DNA from: an uncultured Opitutia bacterium
GTDB lineage: Bacteria; Verrucomicrobiota; Verrucomicrobiia; Opitutales; Opitutaceae
Assembly (NCBI GenBank): GCA_903827245.1
Contig: CAIKHO010000074.1
Location: 186,001 to 250,000, forward strand
Direction: 5' to 3'
DNA: 64,000 bases
A program made the translations under genes and the position numbers. Within the stretch, counting starts at the first letter, position 1. Every line of letters starts with the position of its first letter. Positions 51,976 to 60,775 of the stretch are shown piece after piece. The notes beneath the pieces are model-generated. The model did not search any database. It was not told where the DNA came from and was given only the letters and a program-made list of their open reading frames with translations.

Positions 51976-54474
51976 TCAGCCCGTGCCCGCTGGCAGCGGG
52001 CCGATCACGATGAAGCGCGACTCCTGCGGTCCCAGCGTCAGCGGCAACGCCACGCTCCCGTCGGCCTTCGGGGCACCGGCGACCGCGTGGATTGTGCCGC
52101 TCGCCGGATCCCAGACCTGGACCTGGCCGCGGCCGTCCAGCGTCGCCGTGCGGGTTTGCGGCTGGTCCGATTCGTTGAAGAGGAAGTAAACATCCCCGTC
52201 CTTCAACGTGCGGTGCATGTACTTCAGCGGCGCACAGGCGGCGTCGAGCTTGACGTCCGGCTTGGGCAGCGCCGCCACAACTCGCGGGGTGATGTTCGGT
52301 GTCGGTTCCAAAGTGGCAAAGCTGAGGTCGGGCGCACCGGTCGCATGGAGGAACGACCGGTCCGCCACCATGGTCGGCGTACGGCCGACGAAGACAACCT
52401 TGCCGCCCGCCTTGGCAAAGGCGCGCAGGCGATCGAGGACGTTCTTCTGGATGACCGTCGAGGTGGGAACGATGACGGCGCGGTAAACCTGCCCGCTCAG
52501 GTTCTTCAACCCGCCGCCCTCGAGCGTGCAGATCGAGGCGAGCGAATCCTGGTCGATGTGGTCGAAGTCGATCTGCTGCTCCATGAGCTGGGTCGTAAGG
52601 TCAACCGTGACCGTGTCGGCCTCCTGGTCGCCCAGCCAGTAGCTGTCCGCGGGATGGTAAAGCGCGACCTGCGCCGCCGGCCGGCCGATCGTCATCAGGT
52701 ATTGCGCGCGGGACATGTACCAGCCGGTGGTCACCGCGGGATCGGCCGGGGGCGGGGCCATGTTCAGCCCCCGGATGTTCATGAAGTTGATGCCGCGCAC
52801 CAGCTGGTAATCGAACACGAATTTTCCGCCCGGCGCCAGGTTGCCGCCCGATTCCGTCCAGGACTGGGGACGGCCGAAGAGGTGGGACGCGGAGCCGGCG
52901 ATCTTGGGGAAATCGGCCACCAGCCCAGGACGGATCTGGCTGAGGTTGTCGACGCCGGGCACGCCGACGTAGCGCATGTCGCGGAAGAAGGAACCCTCAT
53001 TCTTGGTCATGTCCTCGCCGCCGCCCCGGTTCAGCATCAGCTCCTCGTGGTTCAGGTGCATCATGTAGCCCATACCTCGCGCCGCGCACCATTCCTGCAT
53101 CGGCTTGTAGAAATTGTCGCGGAACATGCCACTCCAGACATCGAAGTAGTCCGCCTTGGCCCGCAGCACGTCCGGCGTCAAAGCCGAGCCGAAGAACTGG
53201 GCGACATACTGTTTCAGGTCGTACCCTTTCTGCTTCTGGAAGGTTTCCAGCAGCTTGGGCGTCCAGGGAATGAACCCGGTGAAGTCGGTCTCGTCGCCGC
53301 GGAAGCCGAGGATGGTCTTGCCGAACTCGGCGCCGAAATATTTCTCGTAGGTTTCGGGCACGAGTTTGATGTACGCGGCGGTCGCGTTGGCATCGAGGTA
53401 GTCGACCAGCGAGTAGAGGCTGTCCTTATCCCGCGAGCCGTCCTCGCGCTGGCCATAGCGGGTGGGCGAACTGCGGTAGACGTGGCGCACGAAGGTGACC
53501 ACCCACGTCCCGGAGGCCGGCGCGGTCCACGTGAACTTCCCGTCCGCCGGCAGCGGCACCTGGGTGGTCGCCGGGCCGTCGTTGCGGAATTCCGGCTGGC
53601 CGGGCCGCCAGTCCGTCCGGATGTCGGCCACGATGCTTTTCGTCTCCTGCGGCACGGGAATCATCAGCGTCTGGCCGGAGAAAACGCTGTAACGCGCCTC
53701 GCCGGCGCTGCCCTGGAAGGTCACGTACCAAATGCCGCCGGTGGGCGCGATCCACTTGAATTGTCCATCCGTCGGCATCGGCAGTTCCTGGTGCGGTGGG
53801 ACAACAATGACGACCGGCGGCGGGCCACCCCGCCCTCCCTGCCGTCCCGCCCGTCCGGCGCCCGGCGCCGGCTGTCCCGGTGCCGCCCCGGCCCCGGGAG
53901 GTGTCGTCGCGGCCGCGGCCGTGGGCGCAGGCGGTGCCCGCCGGGCCGGAGCCGCGGCCGGGTCCGGACGCAGGCCGGTCAGGATGCCCAACGTGTCGGG
54001 CGGCACCGGAATGCTGAGCGTCTGGCCCGCTTCCACGGTGTAGCGCGCATCGGCGACGATGGCCTGCATGCCCAGTTGGGGATAGAGCTTGCTGATCATG
54101 CCCCCGGCGAAGCCGTCGGGATAACCGTCATCGCCGTCGATCCACATCTTCATGCCGCGCTGCTTGAGCTCGTCCACGGCGACCTTCATCAGGTCAAAAT
54201 ACTCGGGCGAGAGATACTTCACTGTCCGGCCGCCACTGTTGATCATGTAAACGCCGCCGCCATTGGCATCGGTGTGCTCGATGTCCGAGAGGATGCGCTC
54301 CTTGGGCTGGGGAAAACCGGTCGCCCAATGGATGGCGCGGTATTCCTTCGGCGGCTGCGGAAAGGCCGCGGCCGCCTGGGCCACGGTCGGCACGGTGACC
54401 TCCTGCCAGAACTGGGCCGCGCTCAGCGAGAACGGGAGGAAGGCAAGGAGAACGAAGCGGGATGACACTTTCAT
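51976..54474 (-). CDS. Secreted glycoside hydrolase, GH106-like (alpha-L-rhamnosidase type)
   Basis: An 832-residue exported enzyme with a signal peptide (FVLLAFLPFSLSAAQ). The body resembles GH106 alpha-L-rhamnosidases: GGVYMINSGG, a DDGYPDGFAGG loop, a catalytic-domain segment GFRGDETDFTGFIPWTP with acidic residues, ARGMGYMMHLNHEEL, PGVDNL and WTESGGNLAPGGKF. A ~50-residue Ala/Pro/Gly low-complexity stretch (about residues 185-235) interrupts the N-terminal half; the beta-sandwich sequence GGIWYVTFQG and TWVVTFVRHV follows. A sugar target such as pectin or ulvan rhamnose is inferred, not shown. It is monocistronic. Confidence 0.78.
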   Translation of the reverse strand: MKVSSRFVLLAFLPFSLSAAQFWQEVTVPTVAQAAAAFPQPPKEYRAIHWATGFPQPKERILSDIEHTDANGGGVYMINSGGRTVKYLSPEYFDLMKVAVDELKQRGMKMWIDGDDGYPDGFAGGMISKLYPQLGMQAIVADARYTVEAGQTLSIPVPPDTLGILTGLRPDPAAAPARRAPPAPTAAAATTPPGAGAAPGQPAPGAGRAGRQGGRGGPPPVVIVVPPHQELPMPTDGQFKWIAPTGGIWYVTFQGSAGEARYSVFSGQTLMIPVPQETKSIVADIRTDWRPGQPEFRNDGPATTQVPLPADGKFTWTAPASGTWVVTFVRHVYRSSPTRYGQREDGSRDKDSLYSLVDYLDANATAAYIKLVPETYEKYFGAEFGKTILGFRGDETDFTGFIPWTPKLLETFQKQKGYDLKQYVAQFFGSALTPDVLRAKADYFDVWSGMFRDNFYKPMQEWCAARGMGYMMHLNHEELMLNRGGGEDMTKNEGSFFRDMRYVGVPGVDNLSQIRPGLVADFPKIAGSASHLFGRPQSWTESGGNLAPGGKFVFDYQLVRGINFMNIRGLNMAPPPADPAVTTGWYMSRAQYLMTIGRPAAQVALYHPADSYWLGDQEADTVTVDLTTQLMEQQIDFDHIDQDSLASICTLEGGGLKNLSGQVYRAVIVPTSTVIQKNVLDRLRAFAKAGGKVVFVGRTPTMVADRSFLHATGAPDLSFATLEPTPNITPRVVAALPKPDVKLDAACAPLKYMHRTLKDGDVYFLFNESDQPQTRTATLDGRGQVQVWDPASGTIHAVAGAPKADGSVALPLTLGPQESRFIVIGPLPAGTG

Positions 54475-54586
54475 ATGCGGGCGGGGTTGGGTTGAACTGG
54501 AAAGCACACGGCCAGACGGATCGGCGGGGCGAAAGGACCGGCATTTTTAGCGGCTCATGGCATCCGCTGGCCAGCCTTTGATTCCG

Positions 54587-54708
54587 GTTGAAGGGGAAGG
54601 TAGGAGGGCCGGAAGGCCAGAAGTTCAGAGGGTCGGAGGACCGGAAGACCAAGCCTTCCGGCTTTCCGCCCCTCCGGCCGTCGGGCCTTCCGCCCCCCGG
54701 CTTCCGGT
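54587..54708. repeat. Long palindrome (class II, single copy here)
   Basis: GGAGGGCCGGAAGGCCAGAA and further GGAGGACCGGAAG on the left face CCTTCCGGCTTTCCGCCCCT and CCGGCCGTCGGGCCTTCCGC on the right. Arms are about 50 nt, imperfect and purine-rich. It lies between the GH106-like start and the next stop (240-bp gap), 6 bp from the latter. Confidence 0.65.
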
Positions 54709-54714
54709 GTTCGA

Positions 54715-56913
54715 TCAACGCCAGCGGAACACGCTCAGCAGGCTCGAGTAATCGTCCGTCCAGACTGCCTGCCGGTCGTTGCCGCGGGCGGGCTGCCAGC
54801 GTGAATCGCGGGCCAGTTTCGCCAGGTCCTCCGGGGTGCGCGCCATCACCAGCCAGACCGAGGGCGATTTGCCCGCCGCGTACTCCTCCGGCGAGATTAC
54901 CGTGTCGTCGCGCAGGAGGCACGCCAGCCCCGCGTCGCGGGCCAGGTTCGCGAACACCGGCTCAAGGTCGAGGTGCAGGTTCGAGATGTGGAAGGCCAGC
55001 CGCCCTCCCGGGGCCAGCTTGCGCAGGTACAGCGCCAGCGCCTCGCGCGTGACCAGGTGCACGGGGATCGCATCCGAGCTGAAGGCATCCAGCAGCAGCA
55101 GGTCGAACCCCGCGTCGGGCTCGGCGACGAGCGACAGCCGCGCGTCGCCCAGCACCACCCGCGGCGGCGCCGCCGAGTCGTGGAGAAACGTGAAGTACCG
55201 CGGGTCGCCCGCAAGTTTCAGCACCACGGGATCGATTTCGTAATAGGTCCAGGACTGCCCCGGCTGCGCGTAGCTCGCCAACGAGCCCGAGCCGAGCCCG
55301 ACGGCCCCGATCCTCTCCCGCGCCTCCCGGCCGTAAAGCGCCAGCACCTCGCCGGCCGGGCCGCTGCGGCTGTAGTAGGTCAGCGGTTCGTCCCGCCGCG
55401 CGGGATCCAGGCTCTGCCGGCCGTGCAGCGTCAGTCCGTGGATGAGAAGGTGGTAGCGCCCCGTCGGGTCCAGCATCACGCGGGTGACCCCGAAGAAGCT
55501 GCGCTCGGCATACAACAGCGTCCCTTTCTCCCGCTGGAAAAAACTCCCCGCCAGCAGGATCGCCCCGATGCCCAGCGCAAACCGCAGCGGACGCCGGGAA
55601 AAGAAATAGCAGACGAGGGCCGGGATCCCAAAGAGCAGGCCGGTGATCGCCGCATCCGTCCGGAACCGCGAGCCTTGGACCAGCATCACCAGCGCGGTGG
55701 CGGCCGCGCCGAGCACGACCGGCCAGACCCAGTCCTTGACTGGCGCGGGGACCGCCGCGGCGCCTTCGGCGCGCAAACCGGCGACGCACGCGAGCATGAG
55801 AACCAGAGGATACTCGGCAATGGAGTCGAAGATCATCGGCGCTACGAGGGCGTTGAACATGCCGCCGAGCACGCCGCCGACGGACATCCACAGGTAAAAC
55901 TGCGTGAGGTGCGCCGCGGACGGACGGTCCGCAGCCAGGCGGCCGTGGCAGAGCATCGCGGCCACAAAAAAAGTCCCGAGGTGCAGGAGCATCAACCCCG
56001 CGATCGGCTCGGCCGCCTGCATGTTGAAGAGCATGACCAGCGCCACGAGCAGGATGGGAAACGCCCGCGTCAGGAGCATCCGCGGGATGATTTCGCGCCG
56101 GGCGAAGACGAGGATGAAACTCAGCAGGTAGATCGCGAGCGGGATGACCCAGAGCAGCGGCACCACCGCGATGTCGCTGGAGAGATACGTCGTGACCCCG
56201 AGCATCAGGCTGGACGGCACGAAGGCCAGCAGGACCCAATGCAGCCGGCGCTGCATCGTGAGTTTTTCGGATGTTCGCGGAATCGCCGCCGACGCCCCGG
56301 CGACGCGAGCCGCCCCGCCGTTGCCCGGCCGCCACAGCCAGGCGGCGCAGCCGGCGATGAGCAGCACCAGCAACCCGTAGCCCCACGTCCAATAATGGCT
56401 TTGCTGCGCCAGATGGAAATGCGGCTCCACGAAAAGCGGATAACTCAGCAGCGCGACCATGCTGCCGATGTTGCTGGCCGCATAGAGGAAGTACGGATCG
56501 CCAGCCTGCCGGTGTCCGGTGGCCGCGAACCACTGCTGGAGCAACGGGCTCGTCGCGGACACCGCAAAGAACGGCAGCCCGACGGCGACGGTCATGAGTC
56601 CCAGCAGCCACCACGACGGATTCCCGGACGTCGGCGGCGACCAGCCGCCGGGAATCGCGATCGGCAAAACAGCGAGCGGCAGCAGCAGCACGACAAGATG
56701 CAGCCACGCCTGCCGCCGCACCCCGAGCCGCGCAGCGCCCCCGTGCGCGTAGGCGTAGCCGGCGAGCAAGGCCGACTGGAAGAAAACCATCGCCGTGTTC
56801 CAGACCGCCGGCGACCCGCCGAGCAGCGGCAGCGCCATCCGCGCGAACATCGGCTGCACGAGAAAAAGCAGCGCAGCGCTGGTGCAGATGGTGAGGGCGT
56901 AAAGCGCAACCAT
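54715..56913 (-). CDS. Membrane-fused spermidine-synthase-like protein
   Basis: A 732-residue protein with an N-terminal multi-pass membrane half (~1-440, about 12 segments beginning ALYALTICTSAALLFLVQPM) joined to a C-terminal class I methyltransferase/spermidine-synthase fold. The latter shows IGAVGLGSGSLASY, YYEIDPVVLKLA, VVLGDARLSL, FDLLLLDAFSSDAIPVHLVT and GGRLAFHISNLHLDL. Such fusions are common and usually annotated as spermidine synthase, but their substrate is mostly unproven. Start ATG 56913. It stands alone. Confidence 0.87.
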   Translation of the reverse strand: MVALYALTICTSAALLFLVQPMFARMALPLLGGSPAVWNTAMVFFQSALLAGYAYAHGGAARLGVRRQAWLHLVVLLLPLAVLPIAIPGGWSPPTSGNPSWWLLGLMTVAVGLPFFAVSATSPLLQQWFAATGHRQAGDPYFLYAASNIGSMVALLSYPLFVEPHFHLAQQSHYWTWGYGLLVLLIAGCAAWLWRPGNGGAARVAGASAAIPRTSEKLTMQRRLHWVLLAFVPSSLMLGVTTYLSSDIAVVPLLWVIPLAIYLLSFILVFARREIIPRMLLTRAFPILLVALVMLFNMQAAEPIAGLMLLHLGTFFVAAMLCHGRLAADRPSAAHLTQFYLWMSVGGVLGGMFNALVAPMIFDSIAEYPLVLMLACVAGLRAEGAAAVPAPVKDWVWPVVLGAAATALVMLVQGSRFRTDAAITGLLFGIPALVCYFFSRRPLRFALGIGAILLAGSFFQREKGTLLYAERSFFGVTRVMLDPTGRYHLLIHGLTLHGRQSLDPARRDEPLTYYSRSGPAGEVLALYGREARERIGAVGLGSGSLASYAQPGQSWTYYEIDPVVLKLAGDPRYFTFLHDSAAPPRVVLGDARLSLVAEPDAGFDLLLLDAFSSDAIPVHLVTREALALYLRKLAPGGRLAFHISNLHLDLEPVFANLARDAGLACLLRDDTVISPEEYAAGKSPSVWLVMARTPEDLAKLARDSRWQPARGNDRQAVWTDDYSSLLSVFRWR

Positions 56914-57024
56914 GGGGCGGAAATCCCGGGAAACCGGAACGCAATGCAATGACGTCCCCACCTTCGCTCTCCAAGCACCAATCCTCGGCCAAGGCGGCAG
57001 GATTGGGCTCCCCCCGCTCCGACG

Positions 57025-57089
57025 AATCGTTCCTCGTTCTCGTCGGTTTCGCGCGAGAACGAGAAAGAGAACGAATAACGAGAGCGATT
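57025..57089. repeat. Palindromic element, family E (class II)
   Basis: AATCGTTCCTCGTTCTCG faces CGAGAACGAGAAAGAGAACG AATAACGAGAGCGATT. It is in the 328-bp gap between the spermidine-synthase-like gene and tRNA-Arg; a small hairpin (CTCGCGGG/CCCGCGAG) lies near 57212-57234. Confidence 0.72.
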
Positions 57090-57241
57090 TCGGACCGCCG
57101 GCAAAGCAACCCCACGCACCGAACCGCCGGCTGCTACCGGATGCGCCGTAAATCGAGCACCATCAGTCAGCAGCCCTGCACTTATCAGATGGATGGCCGT
57201 GCCATCCGTAGCTCGCGGGGCAACGACCCGCGAGCGAAGGA

Positions 57242-57318
57242 TGGCGCGGTGGAGGTGACTCGAACACCCGACCGGCGGTTTAGAAAACCGCTGCTCTATC
57301 CAGCTGAGCTACCACCGC
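57242..57318 (-). tRNA. tRNA-Arg (TCT)
   Basis: A complete 77-nt cloverleaf on the minus strand with encoded CCA. Acceptor GCGGTGG/CCACCGC, D-arm GCTC/GAGC with GG in the loop, anticodon stem GCGGT/ACCGC with loop TTTCTAA (anticodon TCT, reads AGA/AGG), T-arm GGGTG/CACCT with TTCGAGT, discriminator G73. Confidence 0.96.
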
Positions 57319-57411
57319 ATCACACGGCTGCACGGGTAGCGTCTGTCCTTGGGTGCGACAAGGGGAAAAACCAGACGTGGTGATTCGCGTCGGTCAGAAA
57401 GCCCCACACCA

Positions 57412-58005
57412 CTACGGCGTGGCGCCCCACCGGCCCCAGTTCTCGGCGGACACTTTCATCGGCACCACGACCCCGACCACCCCGACCGTCAGGGATTTTG
57501 ACTGCAGATAGAGGGCTCCGTCGTTCCCCTTGTAGAGGATGATCGCAGTCGATTGATCCGTCGCGGCCGCCAGGTTTCCTCCCGCCCCGAAATCATTTTT
57601 CCGCGGCAGGCGCACGGCACCGGTGGCGCGGTCGGTCTCGACCGGCACCGTCTTGGACGCCACCACCCGCCCGTCCGTCAAGGCCGCGATCTCCAGCTGA
57701 TTCGCTCCGTGCTGGACGAGGCGGATGTGATCGGCCGCGATCGCCGGCTTGGTTTCCGGGAACAGGAGTACCGTGAGCCGCCCGCGGGTAAGGTGCCCGG
57801 GACCGCGGGAATACTCATGGGTGTAGTCGCCCAAATCCAGATAGCTCCCGGACACATCCGGAGCCGCGCTTCCCGGTTGCAGCGCCGCCAGCCACGATGC
57901 GAGCAAATCCTCGCGGGCAACCCGGTCGTGGGCCGCGACACACCCCGCGAGCAACAGGGCGCAGCACAAAATTCCGGTGAGGTTGAGGGCTTGGCAACGG
58001 ATCAT
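57412..58005 (-). CDS. Hypothetical lipoprotein, 197 aa
   Basis: Not recognised. The N-terminus ILCCALLLAGCVAA is a type II signal peptide with lipobox LAGC. The mature domain has VSGSYLDLGDYTHEY, LTRGRLTVLLFPET, RLVQHGANQLEIAALTDG and SLTVGVVGVVVPMKVSAENWGRWG, suggesting a small beta-rich fold. The alternating charged pattern looks like a lineage-specific envelope lipoprotein. It is the second gene read leftward after the 58146 gene, with 140 bp between; whether they form an operon is unclear. Confidence 0.7.
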   Translation of the reverse strand: MIRCQALNLTGILCCALLLAGCVAAHDRVAREDLLASWLAALQPGSAAPDVSGSYLDLGDYTHEYSRGPGHLTRGRLTVLLFPETKPAIAADHIRLVQHGANQLEIAALTDGRVVASKTVPVETDRATGAVRLPRKNDFGAGGNLAAATDQSTAIILYKGNDGALYLQSKSLTVGVVGVVVPMKVSAENWGRWGATP

Positions 58006-58145
58006 GAGCGACGGAATGCCGGATCTGTTGTCGGCGGGCGGGAATTCGTTGGACGAAGAGGCGGAAGAATTTCAGGTCGGTAATATGAGGCTATGTCCAA
58101 GTCCACTTCCCGGCTTGAGGCCTTCGTCCATCCCTAATCCGCCGT

Positions 58146-58694
58146 TCACTTTTGCGTCCGGGCTTTCCTGGCGTCTTCGGCTTTCAGTCCCGATGCAATA
58201 TAAGGCCGCCAGGAGTGATCGATCTTCCCCTGCTCGATTTTGTAGAGGTAGGGGTCGTTCTCTTTGAGATACGCCTCCGCCTTGGCCAGTAACGCGTCGT
58301 CCCGGGCGTAGAGCGCGGGGCAGATCAAGGCAAAGGCCAGGATGGAATCAGGCTTCTCCTCGAATCGTTTCGTCAGGGCCTGGGTAAGGTTCGCGCGCAT
58401 GCCGATATCGCCGATCAGAAAGGACCGATACGGCCATCCGCCGCCTTTTTCCGGCTCCAGGATCGAAATCTTGATTTCCGAGAGGTAAAGCGCCGCGAGG
58501 CCGTTCGCGTAAATCTCATTGGCCTTGGCGTGGTCCGCCTTGAGGGCTTCGTCGCGCTTGGCGGCGTCAACGGTCGTGACGGCGCCGCTGCGCAGGTCGG
58601 CAATCAGGTCATCGACTTGATCGGCGCGCGCCGCGCCGGGGCGGAGCAAAAGGCCGGCCGCCGCAAGGGACAGAAACAGTATATTCGTCTTCAT
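58146..58694 (-). CDS. Hypothetical secreted protein, 182 aa
   Basis: Not recognised. A signal peptide (ILFLSLAAAGLLLRPGAARA) precedes a mostly helical mature domain: DQVDDLIADLRSGAVTTVDAAKRDEALKADHAKANEIYANGLAALY (positions ~27-75) then LTQALTKRFEEKPDSILAFALI and a Lys-rich C-terminus. It may bind another envelope component, but nothing diagnostic is seen. The ATG at 58694 is set by the signal peptide. Confidence 0.72.
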   Translation of the reverse strand: MKTNILFLSLAAAGLLLRPGAARADQVDDLIADLRSGAVTTVDAAKRDEALKADHAKANEIYANGLAALYLSEIKISILEPEKGGGWPYRSFLIGDIGMRANLTQALTKRFEEKPDSILAFALICPALYARDDALLAKAEAYLKENDPYLYKIEQGKIDHSWRPYIASGLKAEDARKARTQK

Positions 58695-58792
58695 GGGGTA
58701 AAGTGACGGGACCGGGGTTCCCCGCAATACTTCCAACAACGCCACCTCACGCAACGCCTTTCACCGCACGTCCGACGTTTGCCATGCTCGCG

Positions 58793-58817
58793 GTAGGAGC
58801 GGCTTTATGCCGCGATG
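58793..58817. repeat. Single REP arm, family A
   Basis: GTAGGAGCGGCTTTATGCCG CGATG matches the left family A arm. No paired arm lies beside it. It and the family I element occupy the left part of the 386-bp gap 58695-59080. Confidence 0.72.
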
Positions 58818-58877
58818 ATCGGGTCTGATAGCGGCAAAGTTTCGGCTAGAGACAACGAAGACGGGGAGAGAAGGCTA

Positions 58878-58953
58878 TTTCACGCAGAGGCGCAGTGACC
58901 GCATAGTAAGGCATCGGAAATGATCTCTGCGTCCTCCGCGTCTCTGCGTGAAA
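58878..58953. repeat. Palindromic element, family I (class II)
   Basis: TTTCACGCAGAGGCGCAG faces CTCTGCGTCCTCCGCGTCTC TGCGTGAAA, about 30 bp apart. Confidence 0.72.
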
Positions 58954-59080
58954 TTCCGAATTCCGATTCCAATTTCTCAGCCTTACTCCGGAACTTTGCG
59001 TCTCGCCGCGAAACCGGCTTGGTCGGGTTGGTCCCACACTGCACCATTGCCTCGGGTCTATCCTCCAGTCCGGTCGACGG

Positions 59081-59629
59081 TCAGCCGGCTTTTGCCGGCG
59101 CCGCGGTTCCCAGCACGCCCCGCCACAACTCCGCCTCGCCGGCGAGCCCGTGGTTGCGGAGGCCGGCGGCGATGGCCGCGAGCGTTGGCTCCTCGACCGC
59201 GTGGCGCGGATCGGCCGGGAATTCCGGGCGCACCGCGCGGACGAGCGCCCAGCAGGCCCACGCGCGCCAGGCCCGCTGCTCGCGGCGGGGGGCGTTCATG
59301 CGGTCAGCGTAATGCTGGAAGTGCACGCGGGGATTCCCGAGAAAAACATCCGCCGGCGTGTGCGTGACCAGCCACGCCATGGCCGCGTAGGGCAGCGGCC
59401 AGGCTTGCAGCACGGGCTCACGACCCGACAGGTCGGCGCCAAACGCGCGGTCGAGACAGAGGATGGCCCGTGCAGCCTGGCCGCGCTGCCACAGGGCGTG
59501 CCCATATTCGAGGCAGTCGTGATAAAAATCTGCCCGGCGCTCATCCTCGCGGTGGACATTCAGCGCACGCCAGTCCAGCCCCGCCCGCGGCGGCGGCAGG
59601 TGCGGGCACGGCGGCAGGGAAACGGGCAT
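59081..59629 (-). CDS. Hypothetical cytosolic protein, 182 aa
   Basis: Not recognised. The protein is Trp/Arg/His-rich and helical: VHREDERRADFYHDCLEYGHALWQRGQAARAILCLDRAFG (positions ~25-65), HTPADVFLGNPRVHFQHYADRMNAP and EEPTLAAIAAGLRNHGLAGEAELW. No signal peptide or membrane segment. The pattern suggests two TPR-like helices near the N-terminus. A much longer frame reaching 60094 overlaps the acyltransferase gene and is rejected; ATG 59629 (MPVSLPPCPHLPPP) is used. Confidence 0.65.
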   Translation of the reverse strand: MPVSLPPCPHLPPPRAGLDWRALNVHREDERRADFYHDCLEYGHALWQRGQAARAILCLDRAFGADLSGREPVLQAWPLPYAAMAWLVTHTPADVFLGNPRVHFQHYADRMNAPRREQRAWRAWACWALVRAVRPEFPADPRHAVEEPTLAAIAAGLRNHGLAGEAELWRGVLGTAAPAKAG

Positions 59630-59682
59630 GCGCGGGTTGGTGCCGGGGAATGAGGGGAAGGTCAATCGCCACTCGGAAGAGG

Positions 59683-59807
59683 TTCGCGCAGAGGCGCGGG
59701 GGCGCAGAGCAGGAACCGGACGAGAGTTTCGTGTGAGATGGAATGGGCCTCGACCCACGATCCTTTGACTTTTGCCCCGCTCTGCGTCCCTGCGCCTCTG
59801 CGCGAAA
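59683..59807. repeat. Palindromic element, family I (class II)
   Basis: TTCGCGCAGAGGCGCGGGGG CGCAGAGC faces GCTCTGCGTCCCTGCGCCTC TGCGCGAA. The arms are 28 nt with few mismatches, and 69 bp of spacer is longer than usual. It fills the 310-bp space between the two divergent starts. Confidence 0.77.
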
Positions 59808-59939
59808 TTATCCTGTCTTGTTGCCATCCAATCTTTCGCTTGGCGCGCGGCATGGTTTGCGCGACAACCGGCGGCGCTGAATCCGCCGACCGACACTCCC
59901 CCCGGACACCCCGCCGCGACGGCCGCCCCGCCCGCCGCG

Positions 59940-60575
59940 GTGCATGCCATCGGCGGCTGGCGCCGGGTGGCGCTCTGGCCGTTCGCCTGCTTGATGCGGT
60001 TGTGGGGACGGACGCTGCGGCTGGAACTGTCCGCGGACGACCGGCGCGCGATCACCCACCGCGACGAACCCGTGGCGATCGTGCTCTGGCACAATCGGCT
60101 CTTCCTCTCCGCCGAGATTTTCCGCCGCTTCCGGCAGGGCCGGCCGGCCTATGCGCTCGTCAGTGCCAGCCGCGACGGCGCCTGGCTGGACGCCTTTTTC
60201 TCCGCTGTCGGGATGCACACGGTACGCGGGTCGAGCAACAAGCTCGGCCGCGAGGCCGTGTCGGGACTGGTCGACGTGCTGCGGGCAGGCCACGATATCG
60301 GCATTACGCCCGACGGGCCGCGCGGCCCGTGCTATGACCTGAAGCCCGGCGGGCTCATCGTGGCCCGCCGCACGCATGTGCCGCTCCTGCTGATCGGCGG
60401 CGAGTTCGCCTCGGCCTGGCGGCTGAAGAGCTGGGACCGGTTTTACCTGCCCAAACCCTTTTCGCGGGTGCGCCTGCGCTGCGAATACGTGCCCAACAGC
60501 GAAATCGCCGGCGACCGCGATGATGCCATGGCCCGCCTGAAGGCGCGCCTGCTGGCGATCAACCGGGATGGGTAG
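59940..60575 (+). CDS. DUF374-type lysophospholipid/lipid A acyltransferase-like protein
   Basis: A ~211-residue membrane-associated acyltransferase family protein (DUF374). Key parts: a hydrophobic N-terminus (WRRVALWPFACLMRLWG), an acyltransferase motif IVLWHNRLFLSAEIF, SASRDGAWLDAFF, GITPDGPRGPCYDLKPG and LLLIGGEFASAWRLKSWDRF. DUF374 proteins are thought to add acyl chains to lipid precursors. The start is uncertain: GTG 59940 is chosen. The frame is open back to a TTG at 59772, but its first codons are family I repeat sequence. It opens divergently from the 182-residue gene. Confidence 0.82.
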   Translation: MHAIGGWRRVALWPFACLMRLWGRTLRLELSADDRRAITHRDEPVAIVLWHNRLFLSAEIFRRFRQGRPAYALVSASRDGAWLDAFFSAVGMHTVRGSSNKLGREAVSGLVDVLRAGHDIGITPDGPRGPCYDLKPGGLIVARRTHVPLLLIGGEFASAWRLKSWDRFYLPKPFSRVRLRCEYVPNSEIAGDRDDAMARLKARLLAINRDG

Positions 60576-60605
60576 GCGGGAGCGATCGAGTCGAGAGCAT
60601 GCGCT

Positions 60606-60630
60606 GTAGGAGCGGCTTTACGCCGCGATG
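60606..60630. repeat. Single REP arm, family A
   Basis: GTAGGAGCGGCTTTACGCCG CGATG, 30 bp after the acyltransferase stop. No paired arm follows directly. Confidence 0.75.
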
Positions 60631-60775
60631 TCCTTTTATTTTTGGGTTTTAGTTAGGGCGAACCATCCCGGTGAGCCGCGGCTCGGCGGGGACACCTCGC
60701 CTACCCACAGACAGCCTGGCTGCGATATTTCATTTCCCTAAGCCGGAACGATGCAGTTAAACCGCAGCGATCAGT

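Noticed and set aside
51751-54465. 904-codon open frame antisense to the GH106-like gene
   Set aside because: High-GC shadow frame: Arg/His/Gly/Asp-rich without hydrophobic core or family motifs, fully opposite a convincing exported enzyme.
54973-56952. 659-codon frame opposite the spermidine-synthase-like gene
   Set aside because: Arg/Gln/His-rich shadow; the real protein on the other strand has clear membrane segments and motifs.
59630-60094. N-terminal extension of the 182-residue protein at 59081
   Set aside because: The extended frame runs through a palindromic element and opposite the acyltransferase; residues are Arg/Ser-rich without pattern.
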